Below the pieces are notes generated by a model that saw nothing but the letters and a program-made list of their open reading frames with translations, ran no database searches and was not told the DNA's origin. This document shows, in pieces, positions 13,610 to 16,980 of a stretch of DNA of 16,980 nucleotides (positions within the stretch are counted from its first letter, which is position 1; every line of letters starts with the position of its first letter). The DNA comes from an uncultured Paraburkholderia sp. (GTDB lineage: Bacteria; Pseudomonadota; Gammaproteobacteria; Burkholderiales; Burkholderiaceae). The stretch covers positions 1 to 16,980 of the forward strand of contig CALFSF010000005.1 in assembly GCA_937917025.1 (NCBI GenBank), given 5' to 3'. Position numbers and translations under genes: made by a program.

Positions 13610-16233
13610 CCGTCAATCCCGTGGAGTTTCTTTGTAGCGCGCCTGGGGCGCGGTCTTCCCATCAGTACAGGTTGAAATACCACAGCGCCGACAAGTGTGC
13701 AGAACAGCGACAACGCGAGCAGTTTGCCCATGCTCGATGTGCCTGGATGATGCGACAGCCACAGGCTGCCGAATGCCGTGGCCGTGGTCGCGGCGCTGAA
13801 GATGACGGCGTGCGTCAGGCTCGACTGCAGAAGCCCGGTCTGGCCGTTGCGCCACGCCATCACGAAGTAGATCTTGAAGGCCACGCCGACGCCCAGCATC
13901 AGCGGCAATGCAATGATGTTCGCGAAGTTGAGCGGCATGTTGAACACGACGCACAGTTCGAGCGTGACCACCGCCGAAACGAGCAGCGGAATCAGGGTGC
14001 GCAGCACGTCGCCGAAACGGCGCAGCGTGATCCAGAGCAGGATCGTGATCGACAGCACGGCCCAGCCGGCCGCCTGCATGAACGCCTTGATGATCGTGTC
14101 GGCGGAATGCAGGATCGAGATCGGGCCGCCGATCGCACCGGGTTCGGCGGCTTTCACCGCATGCGCGAAGCGGCGCAGCATCACGTCGTCGCCGGGATCG
14201 GCGCCGGGCGCAACCTTCGGCGAGATGTCGACGAGCGCGTGGCCGTCGGGCGAAACCCAGTTATGCGCGATCTGCGCCGGCACCGTTTCGCGCGTGATCG
14301 GCGCGGGCTGCAGCAATGCGGTCAGCTGGCCGAGCGCGATTTTCAGCGGCGCGGCCATCGCCCGTTCGGCGCGATCGCGCGTGGCGGCATCGGCGGCGGC
14401 GAGTTTCGTCAGCGTGGCCGACAGGTGTTGCGCTTCGGCGGCGCCCGGACCCGGATGGTCCCCGGCGGCCAGCGCGAGCTGGCCGGCCGCGCGTTTGAGC
14501 GCGGCGACGCGGTTCACGTCGGTGGAAGGCGGCGCGGGCGTTTGCGTGAGCGCCGGGAGCAGTTGCTGCGCCGCGCTCGCGATCAGCGCGAGCTTTTGCG
14601 GCTGGTCGGCGGGGATGAACGTGTTGAGCGTCGTCACGCGGCCGACTTCCGGCAACGCCGACAGCTTCGCCGTCATCTGGTCGGCGGCCGCGAGCGTGGG
14701 CGCGAGCACGTGGACGTTGTTGACCGACGCCTCCGGCGCGTCCTGCAGCGAGAGCAGCGTCGCCATCGATTCCGTGTGCGGATCCTTCAGATGCAGCGGA
14801 TTGAAGTCGAAGCGCAGATGCAGCAGCAACGGCAACGCGCCGACGATGACGATGAGCGTCGTGATCAGCACGGGCTTGCGGTTGCGGTCGAGAAAATCGT
14901 CGACCGGCGCGAGTTGCCGGAAGCCGGGCGCCACCGGTTCGGGCAGCGGCGCGAAGACCTTGAGGAGCGCCGGCAGCAGCGTCATGTTCGTGAAATACGC
15001 GACGAACATGCCGACGCCCGCGATTTTCCCCAGTTCCGACACGCCGCGATAGGCCGTCGGCAGAAACGAGAAGAAGCTTTCGGCGACGGCTACGGCCGCG
15101 AGCGTGAGCGGCACGCCGATGCTGTGCGCCGTGTTCAGCAGGGCGGCCGGCAGGCGGTCGTCGTGGTTGCGCTCCTCGCGATACTTCACGCCGAATTGCA
15201 CGCCGAAATCGACGCCCAGCCCGACGAACAGCACCATGAACGCGACCGAGATCATGTTGAGCGCGTCGACCATCATCAGGCCGAGCGCGGCGGTGATCGC
15301 GAGGCCCACGAAGAGCGTGATGAATACCGCGACGATCAGCCGTTTCGAGCGCAGCGCGAGCCAGAGAATCACCAGCACGACGAGCATGCTGCCGATGCCG
15401 TTCACGACGGCGCCGTCTTTCACCGATGCGAATTCCTCGTCCGCGAGCGGCTGCTCGCCGGTCAGGCGGACGGTCGCGCCGTACTGCGTATCCAGATGCA
15501 GCGAGGCGGCAGTCGCGCGAATGTCCGCCGAGGCGCGCGCGCCGGGTTCGAGCGCGCCGAAATCGACGACCGGCTGCACGGTGACGAAGGCGCGCGCCGG
15601 CTCTTTGGCCGCGTCCTTGTCCACCAGCGCGCGCCACGAGAACACGGACGGCTGGCCGGCGAGCACGCCGTCGAGGACGGTTGCGCTTTGCGACAGCAGG
15701 TGGCTCATGTCGGCGAGCTTGATCTGGCCGATCTGTAGCGGCAGCAGCAGGCTCGTGGTCAGCACGCCGGCGAGGCCGGTCAGGCTCGGATCGTGCGCGA
15801 GCGAATTGATCAGCGGGCGCGCCTGCGTGAGTTGCGTGGTGGTCGATTGAACCTGGTTCAGCGGCAGGAACAGGAGCCCGTTGTGCTCGAAGAATGGACC
15901 CGCCTCAGGCTGCGAAACCGCGACGAATTCCTTCGATTGCTTGCGCAGCGCGGCCGTGAGATCGCGGGCGGCGGCATCGGCGAATTCGGGCGCGCGGGCT
16001 TCGACGACGACGAGAACGGTCTGGCCCCGGTCAGGGAACGCCGCATCCATCGCGTTTTCGAGGCCGGTCCATTGCGCGTCGGTTTCGACCAGACGGCTGA
16101 TGTCGGTATTGATCTTGAAGTGATGCGCGACGTAGATGCCGCTTGCGACGGCGAGCAGGATCGACAGCGCGATGACCCACAGGGCATAGCGCACCGACCA
16201 TGCAACGAGGCGGACGATGGATAACTTCAGCAT
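13606..16233 (-). CDS. hpnN: Hopanoid RND transporter HpnN
   Basis: This is a large inner-membrane RND/MMPL-family protein of 875 residues. It has one N-terminal membrane helix (about 9-36), a periplasmic domain, five more helices, a second soluble domain after residue 450 and a final six-helix bundle. Conserved membrane segments include GLGVDFGVQFGVKYREE and GVGVAFKIYFVMAWR. HpnN moves hopanoids from the inner membrane toward the outer membrane, and a structure is known from Burkholderia multivorans. I choose the ATG at 16233 (MLKLSIVRLVAW); a longer frame to 16284 starts with TTG inside the -10 box and is not plausible. The Shine-Dalgarno sequence is weak. It is coupled to mlaA by ATGA. Confidence 0.93.
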   Translation of the reverse strand: MLKLSIVRLVAWSVRYALWVIALSILLAVASGIYVAHHFKINTDISRLVETDAQWTGLENAMDAAFPDRGQTVLVVVEARAPEFADAAARDLTAALRKQSKEFVAVSQPEAGPFFEHNGLLFLPLNQVQSTTTQLTQARPLINSLAHDPSLTGLAGVLTTSLLLPLQIGQIKLADMSHLLSQSATVLDGVLAGQPSVFSWRALVDKDAAKEPARAFVTVQPVVDFGALEPGARASADIRATAASLHLDTQYGATVRLTGEQPLADEEFASVKDGAVVNGIGSMLVVLVILWLALRSKRLIVAVFITLFVGLAITAALGLMMVDALNMISVAFMVLFVGLGVDFGVQFGVKYREERNHDDRLPAALLNTAHSIGVPLTLAAVAVAESFFSFLPTAYRGVSELGKIAGVGMFVAYFTNMTLLPALLKVFAPLPEPVAPGFRQLAPVDDFLDRNRKPVLITTLIVIVGALPLLLHLRFDFNPLHLKDPHTESMATLLSLQDAPEASVNNVHVLAPTLAAADQMTAKLSALPEVGRVTTLNTFIPADQPQKLALIASAAQQLLPALTQTPAPPSTDVNRVAALKRAAGQLALAAGDHPGPGAAEAQHLSATLTKLAAADAATRDRAERAMAAPLKIALGQLTALLQPAPITRETVPAQIAHNWVSPDGHALVDISPKVAPGADPGDDVMLRRFAHAVKAAEPGAIGGPISILHSADTIIKAFMQAAGWAVLSITILLWITLRRFGDVLRTLIPLLVSAVVTLELCVVFNMPLNFANIIALPLMLGVGVAFKIYFVMAWRNGQTGLLQSSLTHAVIFSAATTATAFGSLWLSHHPGTSSMGKLLALSLFCTLVGAVVFQPVLMGRPRPRRATKKLHGIDG

Positions 16234-16283
16234 ACAGGTGGGAGAGCCCCTGTCGTTAATGGCGTATTCGGCGAAAGGGCACA

Positions 16284-16294
16284 AGTATACCGAC
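16284..16294 (-). promoter_or_regulatory. hpnN promoter -10 region
   Basis: On the minus strand the sequence is GTCGGTATACT, with TATACT at 16289-16284. Transcription would start near 16277, about 44 nt before the hpnN ATG. No good -35 is seen. The same 11 bases occur, mirrored, at 16338-16348. Confidence 0.55.
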
Positions 16295-16337
16295 GCGGCG
16301 GTATAACGCGCGCCGAACGCAAGGTGGCACAGGCAAA

Positions 16338-16348
16338 GTCGGTATACT
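16338..16348 (+). promoter_or_regulatory. hpnM promoter -10 region
   Basis: The sequence is GTCGGTATACT, with the -10 box TATACT at 16343-16348. Transcription would start near 16355, about 57 nt before the ATG at 16412. No clear -35 is present, so an activator may be needed. Confidence 0.55.
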
Positions 16349-16411
16349 GGCCCTCAAAGGTGCCTCGCCGTGGGTTCAACGGATCAATTTCTTTCGCGTC
16401 CCGAACATCGT

Positions 16412-16980
16412 ATGAAACGTCATCTGTCTGCATTTATCGTGGCCGCTGTGATGTCCACTGCGGCCTTCGCACAAAGCGCGCCCGATGCGGTCGTGAAAGC
16501 CGCGGTCGAAGGCACGGTCAACGCGATGAAGGCCGATCCGCAGGCGCGCGGCGGCGACATGGCCAGAATTACCCAGGTCGTCGAGACGCACTTCGTGCCT
16601 TCCACGAACTTCCAGCGCACGACCCGCATCGCGGTCGGCAAGGCGTGGACGACCGCGACGCCCGAGCAGCAGAAGCAGTTGTACGAGCAGTTCCAGAAAC
16701 TGCTGGTGGGCACCTATGCGGCATCGCTGTCGCAGTTGCGCGACCAGGACGTCAAGTTCAAGTTTCTGCCATCCACGGCCGCCGCAGGCGACAGGGATAC
16801 CGTCGTGCAGTCGCACGTCATCAGCAACGGCGGCGACGATGCAGTCGGCTACCGGCTGGAAAAGACGGCCAGCGGCTGGAAGATTTACGACATCAACATG
16901 ATGGGCGCCTGGCTGATCCAGGTGTACCAGACGCAGTTCGCCGATCAGCTCGCGAAGGGTGGGATCGACGGCTTGATCAA
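16412..16980 (+). CDS. hpnM: MlaC/HpnM-family periplasmic lipid-binding protein (C-terminus beyond window)
   Basis: The first 189 codons are visible and the gene runs off the window end; family members are about 200-215 residues, so little is missing. A signal peptide, MKRHLSAFIVAAVMSTAAFA, is followed by a mature start at QSAP. The MlaC/Ttg2D fold is recognised from VVETHFVPSTNFQRTTRIAVGKAW, LYEQFQKLLVGTYAASLSQL and the C-terminal YRLEKTASGWKIYDINMMGAW segment that lines the lipid pocket. Such proteins shuttle phospholipids, and perhaps hopanoids (HpnM subgroup), through the periplasm. I use hpnM because of the divergent hpnN; a plain MlaC role is equally compatible with the sequence. The ribosome binding site is weak. 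Confidence 0.88.
   Translation, partial: MKRHLSAFIVAAVMSTAAFAQSAPDAVVKAAVEGTVNAMKADPQARGGDMARITQVVETHFVPSTNFQRTTRIAVGKAWTTATPEQQKQLYEQFQKLLVGTYAASLSQLRDQDVKFKFLPSTAAAGDRDTVVQSHVISNGGDDAVGYRLEKTASGWKIYDINMMGAWLIQVYQTQFADQLAKGGIDGLI

Noticed and set aside
13621..15738. 705-residue plus-strand open frame opposite hpnN
   Set aside because: It is extremely rich in Arg, Gln and His and has no hydrophobic core; the minus-strand HpnN protein explains the sequence.
1..16980. CRISPR arrays, insertion sequences, rRNA or tRNA genes
   Set aside because: I saw no regularly spaced repeats, transposase-like proteins, terminal inverted repeats or RNA gene signatures.

Overview
The window is GC-rich (roughly 65%), densely coded and looks like a chromosome segment of a Burkholderia-type betaproteobacterium (Burkholderia, Paraburkholderia or Caballeronia). 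I base this on the compact hpnD-hpnE-shc-hpnG hopanoid operon, an HpnN transporter of the kind characterised in Burkholderia, codon and base use, and the protein sequences themselves. The genus is an inference from memory of these families, not from a search.

Layout. (1) Positions 1-1799, minus strand: the N-terminal part of a membrane-bound sensor histidine kinase, cut by the window edge. (2) 1800-2494: a 695-bp intergenic region with an AT-rich patch and a run of inverted repeats. (3) 2495-4414, plus strand: three overlapping genes encoding a stand-alone CheY-like receiver, a CheC-family phosphatase and a PAS-GGDEF diguanylate cyclase. Together with the divergent kinase they could form a phosphorelay leading to c-di-GMP. 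(4) 4423-4731, minus strand: a small exported protein of unknown function. (5) 5182-10156, plus strand: a promoter, a structured leader and the translationally coupled operon hpnD-hpnE-shc-hpnG, which covers presqualene diphosphate synthesis, the final squalene-forming step, cyclisation to hopene and side-chain processing. (6) 10219-10799, plus strand: a promoter with a perfect palindrome, then a YciA-type acyl-CoA thioesterase. (7) 10816-12432, minus strand: a HipA-type kinase toxin followed by a HipB-type DNA-binding protein. The gene order is reversed relative to E. coli hipBA, and the module has a palindrome over its start codon. An orphan rho-independent terminator lies just beyond it. 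(8) 12611-16233, minus strand: hpnN (RND hopanoid transporter) coupled to an MlaA-type outer-membrane lipoprotein. (9) 16412 to the end, plus strand: a divergent MlaC/HpnM periplasmic lipid-binding protein, cut by the window edge. The hpnN and hpnM promoters are mirror images of each other.

How it fits together. Regions 5, 8 and 9 form a hopanoid locus: HpnD, HpnE and Shc make the hopane skeleton, HpnG processes the adenosyl side chain, and HpnN, MlaA and MlaC/HpnM can move hopanoids or phospholipids between inner and outer membrane. The hip module sits in the middle and looks like an accessory insertion. hpnC and hpnH are not in the window.
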